Positions 28,169 to 38,317 are shown, counted from the first letter of the stretch. The stretch: DNA of 64,000 nucleotides from Arthrobacter sp. zg-Y844 (GCF_024385465.1 NZ_JANFLS010000002.1:372001-436000); one strand, 5' to 3'. Translations and numbers: made by a program. Notes: a model not told the origin generated them from the sequence alone.

Positions 28169-29605
28169 ATGAGTACCCCTGAACTAAGCCCGGAAGAAAT
28201 CCAGACAGCCCTGAAGGTCTTGGCTTCCATCCATGTCCTGGAGGAAGAAAACCCCGACTACGTCGCGGTCCGGCGGGCCACCGCCAAGATGTTCAAATCC
28301 GTGAAGAAGCACCGGAAGAACGAAAAGCGCACCGCCGTCGCCGAGGCGGACCGCGCCGTCGTCGCCCTCACGGCCACCGGCGCCGCTGACCGGATTGATG
28401 ATGAAACCCGCGGTGCGCAGCTCACCACCGCGGCGCACGGACCGTCCGCCGGCACGCTGCTCAAGCCGCGCAACTGCTACATCTGCAAGCAGCCCTATAC
28501 CGTAGTGGATGCCTTCTACCACCAGCTCTGCCCCGAGTGCGCGGGCTTCAGCCACACCAAGCGGGACGCCCGCACCGACCTGACCGGCAGGCGGGCACTG
28601 CTGACCGGCGGCCGCGCGAAGATCGGCATGTATATCGCCCTGCGGCTCCTGCGCGACGGTGCGCACACCACCATCACCACCCGCTTCCCGAAGGACGCTG
28701 CACGCCGTTTTGCCGCGATGGAAGACTCCGCGGACTGGCTGCACCGGCTGCGCATTGTCGGCATCGACCTGCGCGACCCGGCCCAGGTCATCTCGCTTGC
28801 CGAGTCCGTGGCGGAGGCCGGTCCCCTGGACATCCTGATCAACAATGCCGCCCAGACCGTCCGGCGGTCCTCCAACGCCTACCGCCCGCTGACCGACGCC
28901 GAACTGGCACCGCTGCCGGACGGTCCCATGCCCGAGCTGGTCACCTTCGGGCACACCTATGACGCGCACCCCACGGCGCTGGCCGGGTCAGTCGCCGCGC
29001 ATCCGGTGCTGGCAGCCGACGCCGTCACTGCCCTGGCGCTCACCGCCGGCTCTTCGTCGCTGGCGCGGATGGAGGCCGGAACGGCAATCGACGCCGGCGG
29101 GCTGGTCCCGGACACGGCGCCGATCAACAGCTGGACGCAGGTGGTGGACCAGGTGGACCCGCTGGAAATGCTGGAGGTGCAGCTGTGCAACGTCACGGCG
29201 CCGTTCCTGCTCGTCAACCGGCTCCGCCCCGCGATGGCGGCGTCTTCGGCACGGCGGAAGTACATCGTGAACGTCTCAGCCATGGAAGGGCAGTTCTCCC
29301 GCCGTTACAAGGGACCCGGCCATCCGCACACCAACATGGCCAAGGCGTCGCTGAACATGCTCACGCGCACCAGTGCCGAGGAAATGCTGGAAACGGACGG
29401 GATCCTCATGACGGCCGTGGACACCGGCTGGATCACCGACGAGCGTCCCCACCCCACCAAGGTGCGCCTGGCGGAGGAAGGCTTCCACGCGCCCCTGGAC
29501 CTGGTCGACGGCGCGGCCCGCGTCTACGACCCGATCGTGATGGGCGAAAACGGCGAAGACCAGTACGGGGTCTTCCTCAAGGACTACAAGCCCTCCCCCT
29601 GGTAG
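28169..29605 (+). CDS. SDR-like protein with an N-terminal four-Cys zinc ribbon
   Basis: A 478-aa protein. Residues 1-~95 are helical and charged. Then come CxxC pairs at Cys103/106 and Cys121/124 (CYICK and CPECAGF), a probable zinc ribbon. From residue ~135 there is a Rossmann fold with TGGRAKIGMYIA and INNAAQTV. A Ser is present in VNVSAMEG (~370), but where YxxxK is expected the sequence is TNMAK (Thr388, Lys392), so the catalytic Tyr is absent at its usual place. An insert of about 85 residues follows the NNAA motif. ATG 28169 has AAAGG upstream. It overlaps the P-type ATPase gene tail-to-tail by 22 bp. Function unknown. Confidence 0.8.
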   Translation: MSTPELSPEEIQTALKVLASIHVLEEENPDYVAVRRATAKMFKSVKKHRKNEKRTAVAEADRAVVALTATGAADRIDDETRGAQLTTAAHGPSAGTLLKPRNCYICKQPYTVVDAFYHQLCPECAGFSHTKRDARTDLTGRRALLTGGRAKIGMYIALRLLRDGAHTTITTRFPKDAARRFAAMEDSADWLHRLRIVGIDLRDPAQVISLAESVAEAGPLDILINNAAQTVRRSSNAYRPLTDAELAPLPDGPMPELVTFGHTYDAHPTALAGSVAAHPVLAADAVTALALTAGSSSLARMEAGTAIDAGGLVPDTAPINSWTQVVDQVDPLEMLEVQLCNVTAPFLLVNRLRPAMAASSARRKYIVNVSAMEGQFSRRYKGPGHPHTNMAKASLNMLTRTSAEEMLETDGILMTAVDTGWITDERPHPTKVRLAEEGFHAPLDLVDGAARVYDPIVMGENGEDQYGVFLKDYKPSPW

Positions 29606-32376
29606 GCCTTCGGCACCGGCCCCGGCCGACGACGGCGGGCGGACAGCCGCTGCACCGCCTTGCCGATCTCGGAGACCACCAGGACGGTCGCCCCGACGGC
29701 GAAGCAGAGGAACCACTGCGCTGAGGTCAGCGGCACCGTGTCGAAGATGCCCGCGAAGATGCTCAGCTGCACCACCAGGATCTGCAGCACCACCACAGCG
29801 ACGAGGGAAACCCAGATGGCGCGGTTGGTGAAGGTCCGCAGCGTGAAGACGCTGCCGGTTTCGGAGCGGACGTTCAACAGGTTGAACACCTGGTAGAACA
29901 CGAAGGTGGTGAAGGCCATGGTCGTGGCGAAGTTGGTACTGCCGGCGCTTTCGGGGAACCACCGCGGAGCATTGACCAGGACGGTGCAGGTACCCACCGC
30001 CATCACGATGCCGAGCATTGTCAGCACGGCGATCCGCCGGCCTGTGAGCAGGGGCTCGGTGGCCGGCCGGGGCGGCTTTTTCATCACGTCCGGGTCGGTC
30101 CGGTCCACACCGAGGGCCAGGGCGGGCGGACCGTCCATGATGATGTTCACCCACAGGATCTGCAGTGCGGTGAAGGGTGCCCCGCCGGCGAAGCCGAAGG
30201 TTGCCGCCGCGAGGAAGATCAGCACGAAGCCCCAGGCGGTGGTCAGCTGGAACCGGACGAATTTCAGGATGTTGTCGTAGATGCCGCGGCCTTCTTCGAC
30301 GGCCGCCACGATGGTGGCGAAGTTGTCGTCGGTGAGGATCATTTTGGCCGCACCCTTGGACACGTCGGTGCCGGTGATGCCCATGGCAATCCCGATGTCG
30401 GCGCGTTTCAGCGCCGGAGCGTCATTCACGCCGTCGCCGGTCATGGCCACGATGTAGCCGTCCGCCTGGAGCGCCTCCACAATCCGGATCTTGTGTTCGG
30501 GGGAAACCCGGGCCAGCACCCCCAGCTGCGGCGCCTGCCGCCGCAGCTCTGCATCATCCATGGCGTCAAGCGCCGTGCCCGCAGCGGCCCTGCCCTCGAT
30601 CCCGAGGTCCCTGGCAATCGCCGAGGCCGTGACCAGATGGTCCCCGGTGATCATGTGCACGTCGATCCCGGCGGCCCGCGCCCGGGCAATGGCTTCGGCT
30701 GCCTCCTGCCGCGGCGGATCCAGGATCCCGACGACGGCGTACAGCACCAGGTTGGCTGCCTCGGCAAACAGCGCATCCGGGCTGGACGGCAGCGGTGCAT
30801 CCAGTACCCGCCCGGCTACCGCCATGGTCCGCAGGCCGGCGTTGGCCAGGGACTCCACGTCGCGGGAGATGCGCGCGCGTTCCTCGGGGTCCAGCGGAAC
30901 CAGGCCGTCCGGGGTCTGCAGGAACGCTGTCCGGTCCAGGACCACGCCCGGCGCCCCCTTGACGTTGCAGTGCACGGCGGCCGCGGCGTCGTCGGATCGG
31001 TTGAACGTGGCCATGAACTTGTAGTCGGAGTCGAACGGAACTTCGGCGATGCGCCGGTGGGTGGCACGGGCGCCGGCGACGTCGATCCCGCCCTTTTCCG
31101 CCAGGACCACGAGGGAGCCCTCGGTCGGGTCTCCGGTCAGCCTGCCGTCCTCGACCGAGGCGTCATTGCACAGCGCCATGGCCATAAACGCCTCCGGCGG
31201 CAAGGGGGCGGACTGCCCGTCAGGGCTGAGGATCTTTCCGTCCGTGGAATAGCCGTTTCCGGTCACCCTGAACCGGCGGCCCTCGGGCGAATACAACCGC
31301 CGCACCGTCATTTCGTTGAGGGTGAGCGTGCCGGTCTTGTCCGTGCAGATCTGCGACGTGCTGCCGAGGGTCTCCACGGCTGCCAGCTGCTTGATGATCG
31401 CTCCGCGTGCGGCAAGCCGGGAGGCACCCATGGCGAGGGTGAAGGCCACGACGGCGGTCAGCCCCTCGGGAATGGTGGCCACGGCCAGTGAAACGGCGGT
31501 CAGGAACAGGTCTTCCCAGCTGTCCCCGCGCAGCAGCCCCAGCACGAACACGAGGGCGACGACGGCGAAGGCGATATAGGTCAGGATCCGTGCCAGCTGG
31601 TCGATGCTGCGCTGCAGGGTGGTCTTTTCCTCCGCGGTACTGCCCAGCAAATGCGCGATGGTGCCGATCTGGGTTTCCATGCCGGTCCCCGTAACCAGCA
31701 GCACGCCGCGCCCTCGGGTCACATCGGTGTCCATAAACAGCAGGTTGGTGCGGTCCGCGACCGGCAGCTGCGGATCCGACAGCGGGGCGACCATCTTGTT
31801 GGTGGGCTTGGACTCGCCGGTGAGGGCCGCCTCGGCCACCTGCAGGCGCACGGCCTCCAGCAGCCGTCCGTCCGCGGGCACGCTGTCCCCCGCCTCAAGG
31901 AGCACGACGTCGCCGGGCACCAGCTCCGTCCGTTCCGCCGTTACCGCGTTGCCGGACCGCAGCACCCGGCAGCTGTCGACCGACGCGTTGCGCAGGGCTT
32001 CCAGGCTGTTCTCGGCCCGTTGCTCCTGCACATAGTTCAGGGTGGTGTTGAGGATGATGACCAGCAGGATCACCACCGGGGTTTCCCACTCGCGGGAGAC
32101 CACGGCACTGACCACCGCGGCGATGATCAGGACGATGGTCAGCCGGTCCGAGAGCAGGGCCAGGACCTTCCGCCACACCGGTACTTTTTTGCCCTCGGCG
32201 AGCTGGTTCGGCCCGTAACGGGCCAGCCGGTCCCGGACTTCGCCGGCGTCGAGCCCGGTCTCCGGGTCGGTTCCCAGCGCCGCTGCCACCTCTTCTGCGG
32301 GGAACAACCACGGGGATTGGATCTGCTGCTGCATGGAAACGCCTGGGACGCTTCCACTGTTGCCTTGCGAACTCAT
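29584..32376 (-). CDS. P-type Ca2+-transporting-like ATPase
   Basis: A 930-aa P2-type cation pump. Seen in order: an N-terminal cation-ATPase domain, actuator motif ALTGESKP, TM4 IPEGLTAVV, phosphorylation motif CTDKTGTLTLNEM, MITGDH, hinge GDGVNDAPALKRADIGIAMG, and TM6 NIIMDGPPALALG, which has the Asn/Asp pattern of SERCA/PMR1-like Ca2+ pumps. Ten hydrophobic segments. ATG 32376 has GGAAG upstream; a longer open frame continues into the divergent YeiH gene and is not real. Ca2+ (or Mn2+) export is the likely role. Confidence 0.92.
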   Translation of the reverse strand: MSSQGNSGSVPGVSMQQQIQSPWLFPAEEVAAALGTDPETGLDAGEVRDRLARYGPNQLAEGKKVPVWRKVLALLSDRLTIVLIIAAVVSAVVSREWETPVVILLVIILNTTLNYVQEQRAENSLEALRNASVDSCRVLRSGNAVTAERTELVPGDVVLLEAGDSVPADGRLLEAVRLQVAEAALTGESKPTNKMVAPLSDPQLPVADRTNLLFMDTDVTRGRGVLLVTGTGMETQIGTIAHLLGSTAEEKTTLQRSIDQLARILTYIAFAVVALVFVLGLLRGDSWEDLFLTAVSLAVATIPEGLTAVVAFTLAMGASRLAARGAIIKQLAAVETLGSTSQICTDKTGTLTLNEMTVRRLYSPEGRRFRVTGNGYSTDGKILSPDGQSAPLPPEAFMAMALCNDASVEDGRLTGDPTEGSLVVLAEKGGIDVAGARATHRRIAEVPFDSDYKFMATFNRSDDAAAAVHCNVKGAPGVVLDRTAFLQTPDGLVPLDPEERARISRDVESLANAGLRTMAVAGRVLDAPLPSSPDALFAEAANLVLYAVVGILDPPRQEAAEAIARARAAGIDVHMITGDHLVTASAIARDLGIEGRAAAGTALDAMDDAELRRQAPQLGVLARVSPEHKIRIVEALQADGYIVAMTGDGVNDAPALKRADIGIAMGITGTDVSKGAAKMILTDDNFATIVAAVEEGRGIYDNILKFVRFQLTTAWGFVLIFLAAATFGFAGGAPFTALQILWVNIIMDGPPALALGVDRTDPDVMKKPPRPATEPLLTGRRIAVLTMLGIVMAVGTCTVLVNAPRWFPESAGSTNFATTMAFTTFVFYQVFNLLNVRSETGSVFTLRTFTNRAIWVSLVAVVVLQILVVQLSIFAGIFDTVPLTSAQWFLCFAVGATVLVVSEIGKAVQRLSARRRRPGPVPKAYQGEGL

Positions 32377-32523
32377 GGGCGCTTCCCGGTTCCTTGAGGA
32401 TGGTGCCCCAATGGTAGCAACGCAGGCCTTGGCAGCAGTATGCCAACGGCGGGCGGCCCGGGCCGGGAAGGCGGAAAGCTGGAGCGCTTTGGATAACGGC
32501 AGCGTCTGCGGCAGGGTGTAAAC

Positions 32524-33582
32524 GTGCCAGATTCCTCCGCAGCCTCCACCGCCGCATCCTCCCCCGTGCCGCCCTCCCGGCGTGCCCGCCTGCAACGCAC
32601 CGTCCCCGGGCTGCTGACCGCTGCGGCCGCCGTCGCCGCCTCCTTCCTGGTGCATCTGCTCCTGCCGGCGGTGCCTGTCCTGACGGCAGCAGTCGTACTG
32701 GGCCTGCTGGCGGCGAACCTCCCCGGTACCGCGGACCGGGCCGTCGGCTCCTGGAAGCCCGGACTGGCCCTGGCCGCGCGCAAATTCCTGCGCCTCGGAA
32801 TCGTGCTGCTGGGGCTGAAGGTCTCGCTGGTCGATATCGCGGGACTGGGCTGGACAGCACTGCTGCTGATCGTGGCGCTGGTGCTGGCGGCGTTCGCGGG
32901 GACTTACGTCATCTGCCGGTTGTTCCGCCTTCCGGGTGATGAACCGGTGCTGATCGCTGCAGGGTTCTCCATCTGCGGTGTTTCCGCCATCGGGGCAATG
33001 GCCGCAGTCCGCAGGACCCGCACCGAAGAAACGGTGGTACCGGTCGCCCTGGTAACCCTCTGCGGCACGCTGGCCATTGCAGCGCTGCCGCTTGCCGGCA
33101 GGGTGTTGCACCTGCCGCCGGAAGTTTTCGGCTCCTGGGCCGGGGCGTCCGTGCACGACGTCGGACAGGTAGTCGCCACGGCGCAGACCGCAGGAACCGC
33201 GGCGCTGGCGGCGGCCGTCGTCGTGAAGCTGGCGCGGGTGGTGCTGCTGGCCCCGATGACCGCAGCCGCCGGGCTGCTGGCCCGCCGCGCAGAGGCGCAG
33301 CTTCCGGTGCAGGGCAAGCGCCCTCCGCTGGTCCCCTTGTTTGTCCTGGGGTTCCTCGCGCTGATCCTGGTCCGCACCTGGGGCGTGCTGCCCGGGGCGG
33401 CGCTGGAAGCCGCCGCCGTCCTGCAGGAACTGCTGTTTGCCGCGGCGTTGTTTGCACTGGGGGCCGGTGTCCGGGTGAAGGCGCTGTTCGCCTCCGGTTT
33501 CCGCGCGGCGGCAGCGGCGTTGACCTCGTGGGCCCTGATATCCGGGCTGGGCCTAGCCGTGGCGGTGCTGCTGGCCGGATAG
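32524..33582 (+). CDS. YeiH-family putative sulfate exporter
   Basis: A 352-aa membrane protein with about ten hydrophobic segments. Family marks include LAARKFLRLGIVLLGLKVSL, FSICGVSAIGAMAAVRRTRTEE and SWAGASVHDVGQVVATA. The YeiH/UPF0324 family has been proposed to export sulfate, but evidence is thin. The start is GTG 32524, divergent from the P-type ATPase with a 147-bp spacer. Confidence 0.85.
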   Translation: MPDSSAASTAASSPVPPSRRARLQRTVPGLLTAAAAVAASFLVHLLLPAVPVLTAAVVLGLLAANLPGTADRAVGSWKPGLALAARKFLRLGIVLLGLKVSLVDIAGLGWTALLLIVALVLAAFAGTYVICRLFRLPGDEPVLIAAGFSICGVSAIGAMAAVRRTRTEETVVPVALVTLCGTLAIAALPLAGRVLHLPPEVFGSWAGASVHDVGQVVATAQTAGTAALAAAVVVKLARVVLLAPMTAAAGLLARRAEAQLPVQGKRPPLVPLFVLGFLALILVRTWGVLPGAALEAAAVLQELLFAAALFALGAGVRVKALFASGFRAAAAALTSWALISGLGLAVAVLLAG

Positions 33583-33658
33583 TGGGACCGGGGTTCCGCC
33601 AGGGCAGAACCAGTCCCGCCACCCAACTCCCCCGCCAGCCAACTAGGACTCGTGAGCC

Positions 33659-35344
33659 ATGTCCGGAGAAGGCGTTGCGCAACACACCGTCGGCGGCGTC
33701 CAACGGCGTCATGCCGCGTCGTCGCGATCCCGCCGGCGGCCCGCGGACTTACCGGCTGCTGCCGGCCTGGTGCTCTGTGCGTTGATCCTGTGGTCCCTGC
33801 TGACCAACGTGGTTGACCCGCACTACGGCATTTCGCGGTACCGCACCGGATGGGCCCTTCTGGCCGCGGCGTCCGTGCCGGTGCTGATGGCGGGGCTGTA
33901 TTGGCTGCTGCGAAAAGCGGCGCCGCTGGCTGAGCGGCACCGCGCCTTGACGTACCTGCCGTGGGCAGCGGTGTGGGTCCTGCTGCTGATCCTGCAGCTG
34001 CGGGTGGCCTACGCCGTTCGGCTGCCCCCGGACTGGGACGCGCATGCAATCGCCGATGCCGCCGCCGGACTGGCAGGCAAAACCGCTGACTCCGTCACCC
34101 CCTATTTCGAGACCAACCCGAACAACCTGCTCCTGGTGCTGCTGGTGGCGGCGTACTACGAGTTCGCGCTCTCGCTCGGCTACCAGGACCTGGGAATGAT
34201 CACGGCGTTCCTCAACGGGCTGGTGCTCTTCACCGGGACGGTGCTGACCTATTGCGCGGTACGCATGCTGGGCGGCCGGACAGCCGCCGCCGTTTCGCTG
34301 GTGCCGACAACTGTCTTTCTGGTTCTCTCACCGTGGGCGGGAGTGCTCTACTCGGACACGGCGGGCGTGCTGTTCACCGTCCTGATCCTCTGCCTGCTGC
34401 TTGCTTCCCGCCGTTCGGCCCGGCTTGCCGTCCGCGTGCCGCTGTGGATCCTTGCGGGTGCGGTGGCCGCAGTGGGCTACGGAATCAAACCCACCGTGCT
34501 GATCTGCGTGGTGGCTGCCGGCATCACGGCGGTATGCCTGCTCGCATCCCGGAAGACCCCCGGAGTCCTGATTCTGGCGGTTGTGGTTGTTGGGGGGAGC
34601 TTCTTCATCGGCAACCGGCTGATCGCGGCCTTCGAACAACAAACCCCGGTCATTGCGTTCGATATCGAGGACAATCCCCGCGCGATGAACCCCGGCCATT
34701 TCCTGAAGGTCGGAGCAGGCACTACGCAGGGACCCCACGGCCCCTACTACGGCACGTACAACGAGGATGATTACCAGAGCACGGTTGCCCTCACCGGCGA
34801 AGAGGAGAAATTCCGGCAAGGGGTGCAAACGTACGCGGAGCGGGTGTCCAGCATGGGACCGGGCGGCTACGTTGTCTTCCTTCACCACAAGCTGGCGTGG
34901 TTCACCGGAGACGGTTCCTTCTTCTCCTGGGGCGAAGGAGTGCTGACCGGGGAAGATTTCCTTTCGTCCCGCCCGGCAGACCAAGGCATCCAGGACCTGT
35001 TCGGCAATACCCGTCCGAACTTCCACTGGCTGCTCTCCCTCTGGCAGGGAACCTGGTTCGCGGTCCTTGCCCTCGTGGCCGTGCCGTTGTTCCTGCGGAC
35101 GCCCCGCCTCCTCCGCCCGGAGCTTTCGGCAATGCGGATTGCACTGCTCGGATTGCTCCTGTTCCTTTTGCTCTTCGAGGCCCGCGCGCGGTTCCTCTAT
35201 CTCTACGCGCCGTATTTCATAGTGCTGGCCTCGTTGTCCTTCACTGCAGTGATGGAACGACTGCAGGCAGCAGCGGTTCGGAGCCGCGTGCGGAGCCGGC
35301 CACGTCATGCGGCACCGCCGGGGCCTGCAGAAGTGATTGAATGA
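33659..35344 (+). CDS. Multi-spanning GT-C-like membrane protein
   Basis: A 561-aa protein with about twelve hydrophobic segments. Between the second and third it has LPPDWDAHAIADAAAGLAG, resembling the Asp-containing first loop of GT-C glycosyltransferases, which use polyprenyl-phosphate sugars. A large soluble region (residues ~320-430) lies before the last helices, and an Arg-rich C-terminus follows (RSRVRSRPRHAAPPG). Substrate unknown; the surrounding genes give no clue. The pepN start lies 5 nt after its stop, suggesting co-transcription. Confidence 0.7.
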   Translation: MSGEGVAQHTVGGVQRRHAASSRSRRRPADLPAAAGLVLCALILWSLLTNVVDPHYGISRYRTGWALLAAASVPVLMAGLYWLLRKAAPLAERHRALTYLPWAAVWVLLLILQLRVAYAVRLPPDWDAHAIADAAAGLAGKTADSVTPYFETNPNNLLLVLLVAAYYEFALSLGYQDLGMITAFLNGLVLFTGTVLTYCAVRMLGGRTAAAVSLVPTTVFLVLSPWAGVLYSDTAGVLFTVLILCLLLASRRSARLAVRVPLWILAGAVAAVGYGIKPTVLICVVAAGITAVCLLASRKTPGVLILAVVVVGGSFFIGNRLIAAFEQQTPVIAFDIEDNPRAMNPGHFLKVGAGTTQGPHGPYYGTYNEDDYQSTVALTGEEEKFRQGVQTYAERVSSMGPGGYVVFLHHKLAWFTGDGSFFSWGEGVLTGEDFLSSRPADQGIQDLFGNTRPNFHWLLSLWQGTWFAVLALVAVPLFLRTPRLLRPELSAMRIALLGLLLFLLLFEARARFLYLYAPYFIVLASLSFTAVMERLQAAAVRSRVRSRPRHAAPPGPAEVIE

Positions 35345-35348
35345 ACAA

Positions 35349-37958
35349 GTGCCTAACCAGAACCTGAGCCGTGACGAAGCCGCTCTGCGGTCCCGCCTGC
35401 TGTCCGTGACCTCCTACGACGTCCAGCTGGACCTGGGCAATGCCCGGGACCAGGACGCCGCAGGCTTCCGGTCGCGAAGCACCATAACCTTCGGCTGTTC
35501 AGAGCCCGGTGCCGGGACGTTCCTGGACTTCATCCACGGCGGCGTATCCTCGGTGGTCCTGAACGGCGTCGAGCTGGACCTGGCGGACGTTGTGGACGAA
35601 TCCCGGATCCACCTGCCCGGCCTGCAGGAGCAAAACACCGTCACCGTGGACGGCACGGCGCTGTACAGCCGCAGCGGCGAGGGCCTGCACCGCTTCCGCG
35701 ACCCGGCGGACGGGCAGACCTACCTCTACACGCAGTACGAGCCCGCCGACGCGCGGCGCGTGTTTGCCGACTTTGAGCAGCCGGACCTGAAGGCATCCTT
35801 CAGTTTCACCGTAACGGCACCGACCGGCTGGGAAGTGGCCTCCAACGGCGTCGAAACGCAGCGGACACCGCTGGGTGACGGCACCTTGAGCCGGTGGGAG
35901 TTCGCCCCCACCCAGCGCATCTCCACCTACATCACCACAGTCCTCGCCGGGCCGTACCACCGCGCCGATGACGAGTGGTCCGTCCGGCTCGACGACGGCA
36001 CCGATCTGCACGTTCCGCTGGCTGCGTACTGCCGTTCCTCCCTGGCCGGGTATTTCGACCCGGAAAACATCTTCGCGGTCACTAAGCGGGGACTGGACTA
36101 CTTCCACCGCCTCTTTGCCTTCCCGTATCCCTTCGGGAAGTACGATTCCGCCTTTGTTCCCGAGTACAATCTCGGCGCCATGGAGAATCCCGGCCTGGTG
36201 ACCTTCACGGAGGCCTATGTGTTCCGCTCCCGGGCTACGGAGGCGCAGTACGAGGCGCGGGCAAACACCATCCTGCATGAGATGGCGCATATGTGGTTCG
36301 GCGACCTGGTGACCATGAAATGGTGGGACGACCTGTGGCTCAAGGAGTCCTTCGCGGACTACATGGGCGCCCTGGCCGTGGACCGCGCCACCGACTTCAC
36401 CAACTCGTGGGTCAGCTTCGCGAACCGGCGCAAGGCGTGGGCCTACGTCCAGGACCAGCTGCCCACCACGCACCCCATCGTGGCGGACATTCCCGATCTG
36501 GAGGCAGCGAAGCAGAACTTCGACGGCATCACGTATGCCAAGGGTGCCTCGGTGCTCAAGCAGCTGGTGGCCTACGTCGGGTTCGATACCTTTATCGAAG
36601 CCGCCCGCGGGTACTTCCGGGCCCACGCCTTCGGCAACACCACACTCGCGGATCTCCTCGGCGCCCTGGAAGCGGCGTCCGGCAGGGATATGGCGCTGTG
36701 GTCCAGTCGGTGGCTCCAGACCGCAGGTGTTCCGGTCCTGGTTCCGGAGACCGAAACCGACGACGCCGGTGCCTACACGTCCGTGGTCATCCGGCAGAAT
36801 GCTCCGGATCCGGTCAGCGGCGAACAGGTCCCCCGGCCGCACCGGCTCCGCGTCGGCCTGTACGATTTCGACGCCGCCGGCGCGCTGGTCCGCACCGACA
36901 GCGTGGAACTGGACGTCGCCGGTGCACGGACGGAGGTACCCGAACTGCTCGGCAGGCAGCGTCCGGCGCTTCTGCTGCTCAATGACGAGGACCTTACCTA
37001 CGCCAAAATCCGCTTCGACGACGCGTCGCTGGGCACCCTGCTGGAGTCCCTGCACCGGCTCAGCGATCCCCTGGCCCGGGCCATCACGCTCTCAGCTCTG
37101 TGGAACAGCGTCCGTGACGGTGTCCTCAGTGCCAAGGACTACGTACGGCTGGTCCAGCGGGTGGCGCCGCAGGAAAGCGGTGCCGGCGTCCTGCAGGTAC
37201 TGCTGGACAACGCCCTCAGTGCCATCGAGTACTACGCACCGACGTCGCGGCGGGACGGATTGCGTGAGGAGTTCTACGCGCATATTGCCGAGCAGTTGAA
37301 GTCGGCGGCACCTGGCAGCGACCGGCAGATCATCTGGGCCCGGGCCGCCGCCGGCGCCGGACGGCGCAGCAGCACCTACAACCAGCTCCTGCGCGGACTG
37401 CTGGACGGCAGCGCCGGCATCGAAGGCCTGGCAGTGGATTCCGATCTTCGCTGGCGCCTCTGGGTTGCGCTTGCGGCCACAGATTCCGCGACCCGCGCGG
37501 AACTGGACGCGGAGCTGGAACGGGATACCACGGCGTCGGGCCGGGTGGGCCACACCACCGCTGCGGCTGCCTTCCCGGATTCGGAGGTAAAGGCCGCGGC
37601 ATGGCAGGCAGCAGTGCACTCCGACACTCTCTCCAATGAACTGCTCTCGGCCACGATCACCGGGTTCGGCCTGGGCAGCCACGAGCTGCTCGACGGATAC
37701 ATAGAGGACTATTTCGCCTCCCTTACGGGGGTCTGGTCCGCGCGCAGCATCGAGCTGGCTTCACGCGTGGTCGGCGGGCTCTACCCGGGGCACCAGGACG
37801 CAGCAGCGGGCATGGTGCCGGCCGACCATCCGGTGGTGCAGAAATCGGTCGAATGGCTGGAGCTCCATCCCCATGCGCCGGGCGCGCTGCGCAGGATCAT
37901 TATCGAGCAGCAGGACCAGCTGCTTCGGTCCCTGCGCGTCCAGGCGGCCGGACTGTAG
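35349..37958 (+). CDS. pepN: Aminopeptidase N
   Basis: An M1 zinc aminopeptidase (869 aa). The exopeptidase motif is GAMENPGLVTFTE, and the zinc site is HEMAHMWFGDLVTMKWWDDL followed by the Glu of WLKESFADYMG. The C-terminal ERAP1-like helical domain is complete. A TTG at 35337 is in frame, but GTG 35349 gives the usual start MPNQNLSRDEAA and does not overlap the upstream stop. Ribosome-site support is weak for both. It is cytosolic and releases N-terminal residues in peptide turnover, possibly after the proteasome. Confidence 0.94.
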   Translation: MPNQNLSRDEAALRSRLLSVTSYDVQLDLGNARDQDAAGFRSRSTITFGCSEPGAGTFLDFIHGGVSSVVLNGVELDLADVVDESRIHLPGLQEQNTVTVDGTALYSRSGEGLHRFRDPADGQTYLYTQYEPADARRVFADFEQPDLKASFSFTVTAPTGWEVASNGVETQRTPLGDGTLSRWEFAPTQRISTYITTVLAGPYHRADDEWSVRLDDGTDLHVPLAAYCRSSLAGYFDPENIFAVTKRGLDYFHRLFAFPYPFGKYDSAFVPEYNLGAMENPGLVTFTEAYVFRSRATEAQYEARANTILHEMAHMWFGDLVTMKWWDDLWLKESFADYMGALAVDRATDFTNSWVSFANRRKAWAYVQDQLPTTHPIVADIPDLEAAKQNFDGITYAKGASVLKQLVAYVGFDTFIEAARGYFRAHAFGNTTLADLLGALEAASGRDMALWSSRWLQTAGVPVLVPETETDDAGAYTSVVIRQNAPDPVSGEQVPRPHRLRVGLYDFDAAGALVRTDSVELDVAGARTEVPELLGRQRPALLLLNDEDLTYAKIRFDDASLGTLLESLHRLSDPLARAITLSALWNSVRDGVLSAKDYVRLVQRVAPQESGAGVLQVLLDNALSAIEYYAPTSRRDGLREEFYAHIAEQLKSAAPGSDRQIIWARAAAGAGRRSSTYNQLLRGLLDGSAGIEGLAVDSDLRWRLWVALAATDSATRAELDAELERDTTASGRVGHTTAAAAFPDSEVKAAAWQAAVHSDTLSNELLSATITGFGLGSHELLDGYIEDYFASLTGVWSARSIELASRVVGGLYPGHQDAAAGMVPADHPVVQKSVEWLELHPHAPGALRRIIIEQQDQLLRSLRVQAAGL

Positions 37959-37966
37959 GCCTGGGG

Positions 37967-38305
37967 TCAGGCCAGCTGCGGCTTGGCGACGGTGAGGAGG
38001 ATGGCTGAGTCCTCCAGGGCCTCGACGGAGTGCCGTGCCTGCGGAACAATCAGCAGGTCTCCCGCGGAGCCGTCCCAGCTGTTTCCCTCGGCAGCGAGGG
38101 CAACCCGGCCCTTGAGGACGTAGACCGTAGCCTCGCCCGGATTCTCATGCTCGTCCATAACAAACCCGGCCCGGAGGGCGATCACGGTCTGCCGCAGCAC
38201 GTGCTCGTGTCCGCCGTAGACGGTGGAGGCGCTGCGTCCGCTGGCCGCCTGCCGTGAGGATTCCATGTGTTGGCGGGCGAGGGCGGTCAGCGACTTTTTC
38301 TCCAT
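37967..38305 (-). CDS. Small cupin-domain protein
   Basis: A 112-aa single cupin: the beta strands around GFVMDEHENPGEATVYVLKGRVAL and GDLLIVPQARHSVEALED match the two conserved cupin boxes, although the first box has fewer His than metal-binding members. Its role is unknown. ATG 38305 lies 6 nt after TAGACT. It is convergent with pepN (8-bp gap). Confidence 0.82.
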   Translation of the reverse strand: MEKKSLTALARQHMESSRQAASGRSASTVYGGHEHVLRQTVIALRAGFVMDEHENPGEATVYVLKGRVALAAEGNSWDGSAGDLLIVPQARHSVEALEDSAILLTVAKPQLA

Positions 38306-38311
38306 CTCCGC

Positions 38312-38317
38312 AGTCTA
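38312..38317 (-). promoter_or_regulatory. Putative leaderless promoter (-10) of the cupin gene
   Basis: TAGACT lies 6 nt before ATG 38305 on the minus strand. It is the same hexamer and spacing as at the HAD gene. Confidence 0.5.

Noticed and set aside
32377-33156. Possible 260-residue N-terminal extension of the P-type ATPase
   Set aside because: It lies antisense to the YeiH gene, is low in complexity, and the ATG at 32376 already gives the normal pump length.
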